A stretch of 64,000 nucleotides of DNA. Origin: Candidatus Poribacteria bacterium. Its GTDB lineage: Bacteria; Poribacteria; WGA-4E; WGA-3G. The notes below the pieces were generated by a model. It was not told the origin of the DNA. It was given only the letters and a program-made list of their open reading frames with translations, and ran no database searches. Where the stretch lies: contig JAGFCA010000060.1 of the NCBI GenBank assembly GCA_022394755.1, positions 38,619-102,618 on the forward strand. The letters are read 5' to 3'. Both the position numbers and the translations under genes were made by a program. Shown here piece after piece: positions 1 to 9,917 of the stretch (its first letter is position 1; every line of letters starts with the position of its first letter).

Positions 1-2889
1 TGCCCGTCCGACTCTACCCCGTAATTGATATAATTGTGCTAAACCGAAAGCATCAGCGCGATCAATCATGATAGTATTTACATTTGGTATATCTAATCCG
101 GATTCAATAATCATAGTACATACGAGAATATCGTACTTGTGTCGAACAAATTCTAACATAACATTTTCCAATTCCCGTTCTGGCATTCGTCCGTGTGCGA
201 CTCCGATGCGAGCGTTTGGAACAAGATCTTGTATATTCTGTGCGAAATACCTGATATCTTGTACACGATTATGAACGAAAAAGACCTGTCCGTCCCGAGC
301 TAATTCAGTATTTATTGCATCTTTAATCACTTTAGTGTTATATGGCAATACATGTGTTTGTATGGGTAATCTATTAGCAGGAGGTGTGTTAATAATACTA
401 AAATCTCTAATTCCAACAAGAGACATATGTAATGTACGTGGAATTGGAGTTGCTGTTAATGTTAATACATCAACAGTTTCCTTATATTGTTTAATTTTCT
501 CTTTGTGTTTTACACCGAAACGGTGCTCTTCATCAACAATTAAAAGTCCAAGATTATCAAAAGAGACGGAGTCTGAGAGTAAACTATGTGTCCCAATGAC
601 AATATCAACAGATCCATCCTTAAGTTTTGATTTTACAGATTGTATCTCTTTTCGATTTCTGAACCGATTTAACATCTCAACTTGGATTGGAAATGAACTG
701 AATCGTTTCTCGAAAGTATCATAGTGTTGTAAAGCTAATATAGTTGTTGGACAGAGTAGTGCCACCTGCTTTTCTGCCATGACAGCCTTAAATGCTGCCC
801 TTAATGCAACTTCTGTCTTCCCGTACCCTACATCTCCACAGATAAGTCTATCCATTGGACCAACTGCTTCCATATCAGCTTTAACATCTTCAATAGCTTG
901 AAGTTGGTCATCCGTTTCTTGGAATGGAAAAAGTGCCTCAAATTCCCCTTCCCATGGGACATCTGTCGGAAAACTAAATCCTTTTTTCGATTGTCGAGCA
1001 GCGTATAATTTTAGGAGTTCACCTGCCATCTCCTCAATTGCAGCCTTTGCCCGTCCTTTTTTACTTTCCCATGCTTTCCCACCGAGATGATCCAATACTG
1101 GTTTATAGGATTCATCTTTATTGCTTACATATTTCTGTACCAAATCAACTTGATATGTAGGGACATATAACTTATCTTCTCCTTTGTATTGTAAGATAAG
1201 AAAGTCTTGTTCTTGTCCGTCAATATCCATTCTACGTATACCTTCGTATGATGCGATTCCGTGTGACACATGAACCACATAATCCCCAGGTTTCATATCA
1301 ATTAGGCTTAATAGTGGTGCACCACTTGTATGTCTTTTTGATGTGGTCGGTCTCCGTTGTTGACCACCAAAAATTTCATTTTCAGATATGATAGCAAACT
1401 TTAGCGATTCGCTCAAAAAACCTTCTGAGATAAAGCCGACACTAACGATTATTCCTTCAGGTGGAATATCCCTTTCAATTAGCATCTCATATACACGTTT
1501 AGCTTGTTGTGGAGTTTCACAGATAACATTGACTAAAAACTCTTTATTTGTCCACTTTCTGATCTGGTCAAAAACCATTTGGTAGTTTCCTCTACCGAGA
1601 CCAAGTGGTGTTAGGTCGAATTTTAAATCCTCTATGTCTTTATTAGTATTCTCGTCCGATAAGTCAATTGATGTTTTTTCTACTGAATTAGATGCCAAAG
1701 AGAGTGATATCTTCAAAAATTTATCAATGTTTTCTTGAATTGTATCATAAGGAAAGACCAATTTGTCAAAATTAGTCATTAACTTTCCATCTTCAACTCT
1801 TCTATCATATATCTCTTTAAGTTGATTGTTTAATTCATTAATTTCACGTGCTTGCCACCGGGGTTCAATCATAACAACAATAGAATCATCAGGTATGTAA
1901 TCTGTTAGCATCACAGTATCAGAATACATCATAGGTAAGAATGCTTCAATACCATCAAAATCTATAGGAGAATCACCATCAGAAATAGTGTTTTCTGTAG
2001 TTTGTTTTAAAAAAGTTTGTATTGATTGTGTCATACATCGAATAGAATCAATATAATCTGGTTTATTTGAAACCTCTTTCATCATCCATTCTGTCTCTGC
2101 TTTCCAAGTTGGTAGAGAGATATACCCGGGACAGATTTCGGACATAGGAGTAATAACAACAGAATTATCCTGTTCAGTCGTAACTTGTGAAGTTGGATCA
2201 AACACTCGAATTTCGTCAATTTCATCTCCAAAAAAGTCTAATCGTACCGGTAAATCCGATGTAAGTGGGAATATATCAACAATATCACCGCGTTGCGAAA
2301 ATTCACCTTTAACTTCAACAAGGTCAACCTGTTTGTATCCACTACGATATAGAAAAGTAATTAAATCTGTATAATCAATTTCATCACCAATTTGTAAAGT
2401 CCTACATGCGGATGAGAGGATGGTTTGAGAAGGCAATTTATATGATAATGATCGAATAGTAGTAAAAATCAGAATTTGATTATTTTTAGATTGAGTATCA
2501 GCTTCTTGATTATTACCATTTTCTGATAGAAGTTTGTGGAGACACCGCATCCTTTCAACAGCAATATTTGTTGCTGGGGATATTCCTTCAAACAAAGTGT
2601 TTTGCCAACCTGGGAAGAGAAATAAATCATCGTGAGCAATAGAATCATCACTATTTCTATTCTTAACGGATTGTTGAAATGCCTCTACCTCATTCATCAC
2701 CTGAACAGCTTCACGGTGTGAAGGAAAAACAGTTAATATATTTCTATTTGGAAAGTCTCCCATTAGCGCGGTTAAGAAATAAGCGGTTGAGGCATTAGGA
2801 AGACCTCTGATCCAAGGCGGGTTTAGTTTATTCTCAAGTGACTGAACTATCTGCTGATAATTTTCAGTATTTTTTAAAAACTCTACCAC
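1..2889 (-). CDS. mfd: Transcription-repair coupling factor Mfd, cut by the left window edge
   Basis: Mfd is a DNA translocase that removes RNA polymerase stalled at lesions and recruits UvrA. The frame is open for 963 codons and leaves the window, so about 200 C-terminal residues (the UvrA-regulating end) are missing. Visible in order: a UvrB-like N-terminal module; the RNAP-interaction region with [17 protein letters not shown]; Walker [14 protein letters not shown] near residue 690; the DEEHRFGV box; [16 protein letters not shown]; and helicase motif VI at the edge ([10 protein letters not shown]). The start is GTG at 2889. It is the only start codon between the in-frame upstream stop at 2899-2901 and the conserved N-terminus, and AAGGA lies 7 bases before it. 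The DUF3108 gene ends 9 bases upstream, so the two are probably co-transcribed. Confidence 0.97.
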   Translation of the reverse strand, partial: MVEFLKNTENYQQIVQSLENKLNPPWIRGLPNASTAYFLTALMGDFPNRNILTVFPSHREAVQVMNEVEAFQQSVKNRNSDDSIAHDDLFLFPGWQNTLFEGISPATNIAVERMRCLHKLLSENGNNQEADTQSKNNQILIFTTIRSLSYKLPSQTILSSACRTLQIGDEIDYTDLITFLYRSGYKQVDLVEVKGEFSQRGDIVDIFPLTSDLPVRLDFFGDEIDEIRVFDPTSQVTTEQDNSVVITPMSEICPGYISLPTWKAETEWMMKEVSNKPDYIDSIRCMTQSIQTFLKQTTENTISDGDSPIDFDGIEAFLPMMYSDTVMLTDYIPDDSIVVMIEPRWQAREINELNNQLKEIYDRRVEDGKLMTNFDKLVFPYDTIQENIDKFLKISLSLASNSVEKTSIDLSDENTNKDIEDLKFDLTPLGLGRGNYQMVFDQIRKWTNKEFLVNVICETPQQAKRVYEMLIERDIPPEGIIVSVGFISEGFLSESLKFAIISENEIFGGQQRRPTTSKRHTSGAPLLSLIDMKPGDYVVHVSHGIASYEGIRRMDIDGQEQDFLILQYKGEDKLYVPTYQVDLVQKYVSNKDESYKPVLDHLGGKAWESKKGRAKAAIEEMAGELLKLYAARQSKKGFSFPTDVPWEGEFEALFPFQETDDQLQAIEDVKADMEAVGPMDRLICGDVGYGKTEVALRAAFKAVMAEKQVALLCPTTILALQHYDTFEKRFSSFPIQVEMLNRFRNRKEIQSVKSKLKDGSVDIVIGTHSLLSDSVSFDNLGLLIVDEEHRFGVKHKEKIKQYKETVDVLTLTATPIPRTLHMSLVGIRDFSIINTPPANRLPIQTHVLPYNTKVIKDAINTELARDGQVFFVHNRVQDIRYFAQNIQDLVPNARIGVAHGRMPERELENVMLEFVRHKYDILVCTMIIESGLDIPNVNTIMIDRADAFGLAQLYQLRGRVGRA

Positions 2890-2898
2890 AAGTGTTCC

Positions 2899-3702
2899 TT
2901 ATCGTACGATTTCTCTTTTTGTTAATTCTGCAGTAGTCTTGCCAATTTTCGTATCAAATTCAATCCGTATAGGTAGTCGAAAAATATCGTCTGTTAACCA
3001 AAGGCGCGATCCATTGGAAGTTTGGACCATGAGTGTATTTACTTTTCCTAACCCTTTAGCCTTCATTTGTTCCCCATGAGTTACCTTCAGTTCGACTTTA
3101 ACCACTTTTCCTTTACTTATCATAGGAAAGTAGTATGTACTTCCAGGTATTATTTCTTTACACCTAAGAAAGTAGACCATGGATAACTCATCCTGTGTAC
3201 CAGTAGGTATTTCAATAGTCTTCACATCCTGTTTCTGAGGAGCTTTAGAATTTACTTGTGATTTCTTATTATACTCAGCTTTACCATCATTGAAATTGAT
3301 TTCCACAATTGCACTATATTTTTTATCTTGAAGTTGATTCCTAAAACGTATCGGTTGTAATTTTTCTAAATTTAGGTATGTATACTGTAAACTTTTAAAA
3401 CGATAGAAACTAACAAGTGCTCCAGTCTTTGCCGATGAAGTGATATGATAAATAGGTTCATCTTGGATAATAGTTTTTTTAGAAATATAATCTATCCGTT
3501 GTCCTACCGGGGCCCAACCAATTTTTACTCTATATGTTAATTTTTCCCCTATTCTAATAGGTGGATGTTTAACCGTTTTTACATCAACAAGGGATATTGG
3601 TTTTTGTAACTTTTCGTCTAAGTTCCCTTCCGACATTACTTCAGAAAAAGCCAATACTGTAACAAGTAATACAAAGAATATAAGTAAGATTCGAGTATTC
3701 AC
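2899..3702 (-). CDS. Secreted DUF3108-family protein
   Basis: 267 residues. An N-terminal hydrophobic segment (residues 4-20) followed by ...FSEVMS looks like a signal peptide. The body opens with GEKLTYRVKIGWAPVGQ, which resembles the start of the DUF3108 domain, and continues as an all-beta protein with no catalytic motif I can name. DUF3108 proteins are periplasmic or outer-membrane beta proteins of unknown function. The start is GTG, with GGAG 8 bases upstream. It is followed 9 bases later by mfd. That pairing is probably operonic but suggests no shared function. Confidence 0.8.
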   Translation of the reverse strand: MNTRILLIFFVLLVTVLAFSEVMSEGNLDEKLQKPISLVDVKTVKHPPIRIGEKLTYRVKIGWAPVGQRIDYISKKTIIQDEPIYHITSSAKTGALVSFYRFKSLQYTYLNLEKLQPIRFRNQLQDKKYSAIVEINFNDGKAEYNKKSQVNSKAPQKQDVKTIEIPTGTQDELSMVYFLRCKEIIPGSTYYFPMISKGKVVKVELKVTHGEQMKAKGLGKVNTLMVQTSNGSRLWLTDDIFRLPIRIEFDTKIGKTTAELTKREIVR

Positions 3703-3822
3703 ATTTCTTTCTCCAGACCGTATCTAAGACATTACATAGTATGTACCAATCAACAAATCAATTGATAGTACTTGAACATGAATAGCTTATATTTCTCAGG
3801 GAAAACATCTTAGAGTAAGATA

Positions 3823-4422
3823 TTAAAAATGATGGGTAAATATTAGCGCATTCATTCCACTATTAGTATGTTGCATCTGAAGAGAAATTCTTCGATTATT
3901 AAAATTCTCAGCAGTTTTTGATGCATCTAATATATTCCACACATGTATTCCAATACCAGTAATGAGGAAAAGTGTACCACGAAGAGTATGGTCTGCAATT
4001 CTTGAATCAACTTGATCTCTATCTAAAAAAATTCCAGATTTGTCATCAAAGAAACCTGTTCTAAATTCTTTATGCTCTTTGTAATGGAGAGCACGTGCTA
4101 TATTATAAGATGCTAATGAGAATACACCTATCTCAGCAGACAGGAATATAACAGCCTTTAGGTAGTTATCTGCATAAGCTTGTCCTAACCCAGGCATAGT
4201 TGCGGAGAGGATTGTAGCTTTACTCGTGCTTCGAGTAGGATAATATTGTTCAGAATGCGCACGGTACAACGGATAAACAGGATTGTTGATGTCTTTCCCT
4301 GATTTATCTTGTTTCTTCAACTTTGAAATGTATTGTTGGTATTGAGATTCCTCAGCTGCTAATATCTGAGTATGAAATATTATCTGTGAGATAATAAACA
4401 ATAAAAAAAGATACTTTTTCAC
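3823..4422 (-). CDS. Envelope protein with DUF5683-like segment
   Basis: 199 residues with a cleavable-looking signal peptide (KKYLFLLFIISQIIFHTQILA). Residues about 70-105 (ATILSATMPGLGQAYADNYL, then a hydrophobic helix) match the SALIPGLGQ-type motif of DUF5683 proteins, which are predicted membrane proteins of unknown role. A second hydrophobic stretch (GTLFLITGIGIHVWNILDA) lies near residue 155. The start is GTG with AAAGGA 7 bases upstream. It lies in a minus-strand run of envelope genes with 100-140 base gaps, so it may have its own promoter. Function unknown. Confidence 0.65.
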   Translation of the reverse strand: MKKYLFLLFIISQIIFHTQILAAEESQYQQYISKLKKQDKSGKDINNPVYPLYRAHSEQYYPTRSTSKATILSATMPGLGQAYADNYLKAVIFLSAEIGVFSLASYNIARALHYKEHKEFRTGFFDDKSGIFLDRDQVDSRIADHTLRGTLFLITGIGIHVWNILDASKTAENFNNRRISLQMQHTNSGMNALIFTHHF

Positions 4423-4559
4423 TATCTATCCTTTAAATAATAGCATTTCTAAAGAAAATTATACGAGTAATAGTTGTATTATGAGTATTCATAGATAATT
4501 AGAACTGACTGGATTAATTAATCAAATTTATTAAACTTGTAGATGTAAAACTTATAAAA

Positions 4560-5354
4560 TTATTCTGTTAACTTAGGAGCTAATTGAATATTCTCTGGAT
4601 CTGTTTGGTATGCCCAGTCAAATGTAATAGAATCATCAAACAATTTTCGCACATGTACTTTTGCGAAGTTTCCATCAGGAGTGTAGAATGCGTATATATG
4701 TCCTTCAATTGCTTCAACTAATAGGGTAATATAACCATATTCTGGAACAGTATCAACATCATCAAAATGTTCATGATATCCTAAATCCTGCATAGCTGTT
4801 CCATTATCAGAAAAGAAGTATGTGATATTAACCTCAGTATCTAAAGCAAAATATATGTCAGTTGCTCTATCATCCCAAGCAGAACTTCCCTTCTGTGGAT
4901 GTGAAAAATCAAATCCACTTCGTTCAGGGGCAAGTTGGTAGTCTTCAAGACTAATATTTCTTCCTTCAGGCCGTGGCGTATCCCAGGCGTTTTCTGGGCT
5001 GAGTTCACTTTCATTGCCGTTAAAGTCATAAGCAGAAACGGCATAATAATACGTTCTCCCGTTTCTTACATCATTATCAGTGTATTCACTTGTTCCTACT
5101 GAAATGTCAGATAAAGCATCAAAGTCTATGTTATCCTCGCTGCGCCATACAGTGTATCCATCAAGATCATATTCTCCATTTGGATACCATTCAATTCGGA
5201 CACTGTTATCCCCAGTAATTGTTATTACTCCTCTGGGTATAGCAGGTGGCTCAAGGTCTTCTATTTCTTCATCATCAGCAGCGCATCCAATAAGCGTTAC
5301 AACAAGGATTGTCAAAAGAATATATTTACTCATGTATTTTATTTTTCTTAGCAT
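4560..5354 (-). CDS. Lipoprotein with a fibronectin type III domain
   Basis: 264 residues. Residues 8-24 form a lipoprotein signal with lipobox LIGC (acylated Cys24). Residues about 36-132 are a fibronectin type III fold: PPAIPRGVITI, then VRIEWYPNGEYDLDGYTVWR, ending in TYYYAVSAYDFNGNES. The remaining ~130 residues are beta-rich and not recognised. ATG at 5354 has GGAGAG at good spacing; the internal Met8 is a weaker alternative. Probably a surface-attached binding or structural lipoprotein. No ligand can be inferred. Confidence 0.75.
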   Translation of the reverse strand: MLRKIKYMSKYILLTILVVTLIGCAADDEEIEDLEPPAIPRGVITITGDNSVRIEWYPNGEYDLDGYTVWRSEDNIDFDALSDISVGTSEYTDNDVRNGRTYYYAVSAYDFNGNESELSPENAWDTPRPEGRNISLEDYQLAPERSGFDFSHPQKGSSAWDDRATDIYFALDTEVNITYFFSDNGTAMQDLGYHEHFDDVDTVPEYGYITLLVEAIEGHIYAFYTPDGNFAKVHVRKLFDDSITFDWAYQTDPENIQLAPKLTE

Positions 5355-5680
5355 TCTAATCTCTCCAGTAATTTATTATGTCTTATACATGTGTAACGTA
5401 ACACTTATGAATTGTGTTGACATCTGTTCATTATACTATCATTAATTAGGTGTATTTGCAAGTGTAAATTGGATGTCGGTTGCGGTAATAATTTCTCACA
5501 ATATGTATATATTACTATAGTTTGGACAATTTTTGTGTGGTGTTTTATCATTTTCCTAATTGTAACATGTCTTATACCAATTCTAATTTATAAGTATTCA
5601 TTATTCTCGTTAAGAAAAGTAAATTTAGGTCTTTGTTTTTATAAACATTCCATCCCTACCAAATCAGAATCAGGAATCAG

Positions 5681-5727
5681 AATCAACGGTATGAACCCCA
5701 TTTAGGAGTTCCCCGGGTATGAATGCC
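5681..5727. repeat. Dispersed palindromic element, copy a
   Basis: Begins AATCAACGGTATGAAC and ends TTCCCCGGGTATGAATGCC. It contains a GAAC/GTTC inverted repeat at 5693-5696 and 5708-5711. The same start and CCCCGGG core recur at 5731-5766 and 52061-52107. REP-like, intergenic, function unknown. Confidence 0.7.
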
Positions 5728-5730
5728 ATG

Positions 5731-5766
5731 AATCAACGGTATGAACACTATTAGGCGTTCCCCGGG
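5731..5766. repeat. Dispersed palindromic element, copy b
   Basis: Starts AATCAACGGTATGAAC and ends GGCGTTCCCCGGG. The inverted repeat GAAC/GTTC is kept (5743-5746 and 5757-5760), while the loop between the arms differs from copy a. Confidence 0.7.
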
Positions 5767-5950
5767 CAATTCCCCGAGCCTCAAGAGCGTCTAACTTAAT
5801 GAATGATATACATATCAATTATTATTTATGTGAATCAATTGGTTACTAAAAGTTCTTTAGTACAACTCGTTATACTATTATATCTTTAGTTGTTTTATTG
5901 TATGGCTTTCTTCAATATTTTTCACTTAACAATTAAATCCATTTCTGCCA

Positions 5951-5993
5951 AAATTCTTTACACACCCACTGTTCATGGGTGTGTAAAGAATTT
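5951..5993. repeat. Perfect 18-bp inverted repeat with 7-base loop
   Basis: The left arm AAATTCTTTACACACCCA (5951-5968) pairs without mismatch with 5976-5993 across loop CTGTTCA. It lacks a flanking run of T and no gene ends close by, so it is unlikely to be a simple terminator. The left arm and loop recur at 6261-6281. Confidence 0.85.
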
Positions 5994-6260
5994 GTCTCTA
6001 TAAGTGTTTCTTGTATAAGAATCGCGAATTGGATAAGTTTTCAGTTTGAATTTTCGTAAATGAGTTATTTTTCTGGCTGTGACTTAGTGTTTTGTGTCAA
6101 CGTTTTTCTACACACCTTTCGCTCCTCTGGAGCTTGCGGAAATACAAGGAGTCAGGATTCGGAGACCACCCCTACAATGAGCAGAATTCATAAATTGAAG
6201 CCTATGAATCAAGACAGTGTTGTAGATATATTCTGATACACTGTTGTAAGGTGACAAAAA

Positions 6261-6281
6261 CTTTACACACCCACTGTTCAT
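6261..6281 (+). repeat. Half copy of the 18-bp hairpin
   Basis: CTTTACACACCCACTGTTCA plus T repeats the left arm and loop of the hairpin at 5951-5993. The right arm is missing and replaced by unrelated sequence, just upstream of a promoter. Confidence 0.7.
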
Positions 6282-6288
6282 ACCCATG

Positions 6289-6318
6289 TTGACAGATTCA
6301 TGTGTATTATGGTATATT
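6289..6318 (+). promoter_or_regulatory. Sigma-70-type promoter
   Basis: TTGACA (6289-6294), an 18-base spacer, then TATATT (6313-6318). It lies 34 bases before the start of the small membrane protein gene and may also drive the downstream pur operon. Confidence 0.6.
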
Positions 6319-6351
6319 TAAGTGTAGTGATAATACAACAATGGAGATGTG

Positions 6352-6897
6352 ATGTCTAATAAGAACAATTTACTTCTAACATTCAGTCAGGTTGGAGTCG
6401 GAATCCTATCATCTTTGGTTGGATGTGTAATTTACATTTTTGTTTTTAGGTTCTTAATTTGGTCAATCATAATAAATGACAGAGTTTCTCATGGGTTTTT
6501 AGTAGGGATTCTGTTGTTCCTATCCATAGGACTCACCTATGGATTAATCATCTTTGGAACGAGCGAAGGAATCCGAATTGTATCCCGAAAATTTGGGATA
6601 GATATTCAATTTAAACCAGTGTTTTCTGGTGCTTTTTTGGGTGCCCCTGCCGTTGTTGGGTTGATTTCCCTGCTCAATGTACCTTGGAATGATCTTCAAA
6701 CTAACAATCTCATTCTTACCATTATACTTCCAATAATAAAAGTTATAGCATATATATTATCATTACCAATCCGGTTTTGGTTGTTATTAAATCTACCAGT
6801 AGAATTATTGTATATAGCGGCTATACCAATCGGTGCAATTTTGGGATATAGATTATCTAAGCTTGACGATGTAGATGTCAGTGTAGTAGAATCCTAA
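6352..6897 (+). CDS. Small polytopic membrane protein, unknown function
   Basis: 181 residues if started at ATG 6352, which has GGAG 5 bases upstream; a GTG directly before it is a possible alternative. Four to five hydrophobic segments are visible, at roughly residues 13-35, 43-65, 80-100, 115-140 and 145-170. The tail is short and acidic (KLDDVDVSVVES). I recognise no family motif. It is preceded by a good promoter and is followed about 100 bases later by purF on the same strand. Confidence 0.65.
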   Translation: MSNKNNLLLTFSQVGVGILSSLVGCVIYIFVFRFLIWSIIINDRVSHGFLVGILLFLSIGLTYGLIIFGTSEGIRIVSRKFGIDIQFKPVFSGAFLGAPAVVGLISLLNVPWNDLQTNNLILTIILPIIKVIAYILSLPIRFWLLLNLPVELLYIAAIPIGAILGYRLSKLDDVDVSVVES

Positions 6898-6996
6898 AAC
6901 CAATCTATCTTGATCTTTTTCTGACTGACTGATGGATAGAAGGCAATAAGAATCTTCTCATTACTGTGTATAGTTTTCATATAACATGGAGGCAAA

Positions 6997-8418
6997 GTGT
7001 CACTATTGCATTTTGATGATTCACCTAAAGACGAGTGTGGTGTATTCGGTATCTTCGGCCATCCTAAAGCAGTAGAATTAACCTACTTAGGTTTACGTGC
7101 GTTACAACATCGAGGCCAAGAGAGCAGTGGTATAGTATCTTCAGATGGTGAGAGATTATCTTTTCATCATGGTATGGGACTTGTAGACTCGGTATTTACA
7201 AGCGATATACTTTCTCAACTATCTGGCCATATAGCGATAGGACATAATAGGTATTCAACCGCGGGAGCCAGTACACTTGAAAACGCGCAGCCATTAGTTA
7301 GGAACTATAAAGAGGGTCAACTTGCGCTTGGACACAACGGTAATTTAGTTAATGCGATTCCAATCCGTAATCACCTTGAAAAAGCAGGTTCAATTTTTAG
7401 TACAAGTTTAGATACAGAAGTTATCTTTCATTTAATAGCTCATTCAAGACAGAGAAGTTTAGAGGATCGTATTTTTGATGCCTTCAGGGCGGTTGAAGGT
7501 GCGTATTCCTTTGTAGTCATGGATAGAGAAACTCTAATGGGAGCTCGTGATCCGAGTGGATTTCGTCCATTATGGATTGGTAAACTTGGTGAAGCATTTG
7601 TGCTTGCATCTGAAACGTGTGCCCTTGATGTAATTGAGGCTGAGGCGATTCGAGAAGTAGAACCAGGTGAATTGGTCACTTTTAGATCCATCCATCAAGG
7701 GTTAGAATCATTTCGTTTCTTACCTAAGAAGCAAAATCTATCTCAGTGTATATTTGAGTATATATATCTTGCACGTCCAGATGGAAGGATGTTTGGTCAA
7801 GGAGTAAATAGTACACGTCGTGAATTTGGTAGACAACTTGCCAGAGAACATCCGGTAAAGGGTGACGTTGTTATTCCAGTTCCTGATTCTGCGACAATTG
7901 CTGCCCTTGGATATGCTGAAGAGTCTGGTATTCCATTTGACCTTGGCTTGTCAAGAAATACTTATGTGGGCCGTTCATTTATGAATCCGACTCAAGATAT
8001 AAGAGAACTTATGGTAAAGGTCAAGTTAAACCCAATTAGAGAAGTACTTGCTGGTAAGAGGGTGATAATGGTTGATGATTCAATTATGCGTGGAACAAAT
8101 AGCAGAAAATTAGTGAAAATTGTCCGTGAAGGTGGTGCAACAGCTGTTCATCTTCGTATTGCCTCTCCTCCCAACAAATACCCCTGTTTCTATGGCGTTG
8201 ATACTCCTACTCGTTCAGAATTAATTGCAAGTGAACACACAATTGAAGAGATACGAAAATACATTCGAGCTGATAGTTTGGGATATGTTAGCATTGAAGG
8301 AATGTTAAATTCAGTGAAGTCTCCAAATAATTTTTGTACTGCATGTTTTGACGGACAGTATCCAGTTCCATTACATGAAGGTGTTCCACGTCAATTACCC
8401 CTAATCTCATCATATTAG
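6997..8418 (+). CDS. purF: Amidophosphoribosyltransferase
   Basis: Catalyses the committed step of purine synthesis: PRPP + glutamine to 5-phosphoribosylamine. 473 residues, family-typical. Cys14 in KDECGVFGIFG is the N-terminal nucleophile after removal of a short propeptide. The glutamine amidotransferase half includes ALQHRGQESSG and GHNRYSTAG. The phosphoribosyltransferase half carries VIMVDDSIMRGTNSRK (PRPP loop). Cysteines in SQCIFE, YPCFYGVD and FCTACF match the four ligands of the [4Fe-4S] (Bacillus-type) PurF. The start is GTG 6997 with GGAGG just upstream. It begins a run with a small membrane gene, purM and a FliG-like gene. Confidence 0.97.
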   Translation: MSLLHFDDSPKDECGVFGIFGHPKAVELTYLGLRALQHRGQESSGIVSSDGERLSFHHGMGLVDSVFTSDILSQLSGHIAIGHNRYSTAGASTLENAQPLVRNYKEGQLALGHNGNLVNAIPIRNHLEKAGSIFSTSLDTEVIFHLIAHSRQRSLEDRIFDAFRAVEGAYSFVVMDRETLMGARDPSGFRPLWIGKLGEAFVLASETCALDVIEAEAIREVEPGELVTFRSIHQGLESFRFLPKKQNLSQCIFEYIYLARPDGRMFGQGVNSTRREFGRQLAREHPVKGDVVIPVPDSATIAALGYAEESGIPFDLGLSRNTYVGRSFMNPTQDIRELMVKVKLNPIREVLAGKRVIMVDDSIMRGTNSRKLVKIVREGGATAVHLRIASPPNKYPCFYGVDTPTRSELIASEHTIEEIRKYIRADSLGYVSIEGMLNSVKSPNNFCTACFDGQYPVPLHEGVPRQLPLISSY

Positions 8419-8493
8419 ACTGATAAATAGCAATAACATATTAATATTCATCCGAGTGTGAATATGTAACCATAGCATTGGAAGGATGAGAAA

Positions 8494-8820
8494 TTGTTAA
8501 ATCGAACTCCCAGAAGAAATACAATGAAGTCACCGAGACAAAAAGGAACAATTGCTGGTTCTGGAATGGGGAAGGGAGTACGTAAATCTCTAAGTACTAC
8601 ACAGGGAACATCGACCCTTAAGATCATTCTAATCTATTCTATGCTTGGAATGTTCTTGAATTGGGTACTACCTGATTTATTACTATGGTTAAGACCTGAT
8701 TTTGAACCCTATGATGCCAATTATTATGGTACAATCTGGTCTATAGGTATAACCGGTTTCTTATTAGTATTGAGTCTATTGAAGGGATTAATTCTACGGT
8801 TTAAATCAAGTAAGAAATAA
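8494..8820 (+). CDS. Small two-helix membrane protein between purF and purM
   Basis: 108 residues with a very basic N-terminus (NRTPRRNTMKSPRQKG) and two hydrophobic helices (about residues 47-66 and 78-100), ending in a basic tail. The start is TTG 8494 with AAGGA 7 bases upstream; ATG 8524 is an alternative with a weak ribosome site. No family recognised. It lies 75 bases after purF and 53 before purM, so it is probably co-transcribed with them. Nothing in it suggests a direct role in purine synthesis. Confidence 0.6.
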   Translation: MLNRTPRRNTMKSPRQKGTIAGSGMGKGVRKSLSTTQGTSTLKIILIYSMLGMFLNWVLPDLLLWLRPDFEPYDANYYGTIWSIGITGFLLVLSLLKGLILRFKSSKK

Positions 8821-8873
8821 TTTACATACTGTTTTTAATACCCAACTTATAAAATCATGAATTAGAGGGAAAA

Positions 8874-9917
8874 ATGGAAAAGAAAGAATCATTGACATAT
8901 GCTGATGCAGGTGTATCCTTTGATGCGGAATCAAAAGCAATGCAACGCATCTCAGGCCATATAAAATCCACTTACCGTGATGAAGTAATTAGTGGTTTAG
9001 GAAGTTTTGGTGGTTTATTTGCATTAGGTTCGTATAAACAACCAATACTTGTCAGTAGCACAGATAGCGTTGGTACAAAGTTAATGGTTGCATTTCAAGC
9101 TGAGAAACATGACACAGTTGGGATCGATATCGTTACACATTGTGGTAACGATATTGTTGTTCAAGGTGCTGAGCCTCTCTTTTTCTTAGATTATATAGGT
9201 ATAGGAAAAATGGACCCAGATGTAATTGAAGAGATAATTTTAGGACTTACAAAGGGTTGTCAAGAAATCGGATGTGCCTTGATTAGTGGTGAAACCGCAG
9301 AACTGCCAGGATTATATACACCAGGTGAATATGATCTTGTAGGCACAATTGTAGGTGTTGTAGAAAAAGAGGAACTGATTACTGGAAGTACAATCGAACC
9401 TGGGAATAAACTCATTGGCTTAAAATCCTCCGGACTTCATACTAACGGATATTCACTGGCAAGACGTATTCTCTTCGATCGTTGTAATTATAGTGTAGAC
9501 ACCTACCACGCAGATTTAGATTCGACAATTGGTGAGGAATTGTTGATACCGCATCGGAGTTATGTCCAATGTATTCAATTACTTCGTCAAAAAATTGAAA
9601 TAAAGGGCATTGCCCATATTACGGGTGGTGGATTACCTGGTAATGTAATTCGTATACTACCCGATGAATGTCGTGTCCTGATAGAAATGGATAGTTGGGA
9701 TGTACCGCCAATTTTCTCGATTTTACAAAAGGAAGGCAATGTTGAAGAATCTGAAATGTTTAGAGTATTCAATATGGGAATTGGTATGGTAATTGTTGTT
9801 TCAGATGATGTTGTTAATATTGCATGTGAATATTTAAGGAGTATTGGTGAAACCCCAATAGAGTTAGGTGAAATAATACAGGGTGAAAAGGGAGTTGAGT
9901 TTTGTACGAGTCAATAA
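8874..9917 (+). CDS. purM: Phosphoribosylformylglycinamidine cyclo-ligase (AIR synthetase)
   Basis: ATP-dependent ring closure of FGAM to aminoimidazole ribotide, step five of purine synthesis. 347 residues, close to the usual 345. Family motifs present: STDSVGTKLMVAF, HCGNDIVVQGAEPLFFLDY, GLKSSGLHTNGYSLARRIL and HITGGGLPGNVIRILP. The ATG start follows GAGGGAAAA. The last 16 bases overlap the start of the downstream FliG-like gene, so the two are translationally coupled. Confidence 0.97.
   Translation: MEKKESLTYADAGVSFDAESKAMQRISGHIKSTYRDEVISGLGSFGGLFALGSYKQPILVSSTDSVGTKLMVAFQAEKHDTVGIDIVTHCGNDIVVQGAEPLFFLDYIGIGKMDPDVIEEIILGLTKGCQEIGCALISGETAELPGLYTPGEYDLVGTIVGVVEKEELITGSTIEPGNKLIGLKSSGLHTNGYSLARRILFDRCNYSVDTYHADLDSTIGEELLIPHRSYVQCIQLLRQKIEIKGIAHITGGGLPGNVIRILPDECRVLIEMDSWDVPPIFSILQKEGNVEESEMFRVFNMGIGMVIVVSDDVVNIACEYLRSIGETPIELGEIIQGEKGVEFCTSQ

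Larger units (their letters stand above)
5355..6340. other. Gene-free stretch with palindromic repeats
   Basis: About 1 kb without a convincing gene. A 78-codon open frame at 5469-5705 has no ribosome site or domain, and it runs through the repeat copies. The stretch holds two copies of a palindromic element (5681-5766), a perfect 18-bp hairpin (5951-5993), a GCTCC/GGAGC hairpin near 6130, an ACAGTGT/ACACTGT hairpin (6214-6244), a half copy of the 18-bp hairpin (6261-6281) and, at its end, a promoter for the next gene. Confidence 0.7.

Noticed and set aside
335..724. 129-codon plus-strand frame at the left end
   Set aside because: It is antisense to Mfd, whose helicase motifs are unmistakable on the minus strand.
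5469..5705. 78-codon open frame on the plus strand
   Set aside because: No ribosome site, no recognisable composition, and it runs through the palindromic repeat copies, so it is probably chance.
6115..6175. G+C-richer patch with GCTCC/GGAGC hairpin, considered as a tRNA or small RNA
   Set aside because: No cloverleaf, TTC-like arm or acceptor pairing could be formed, so there is no RNA gene call.
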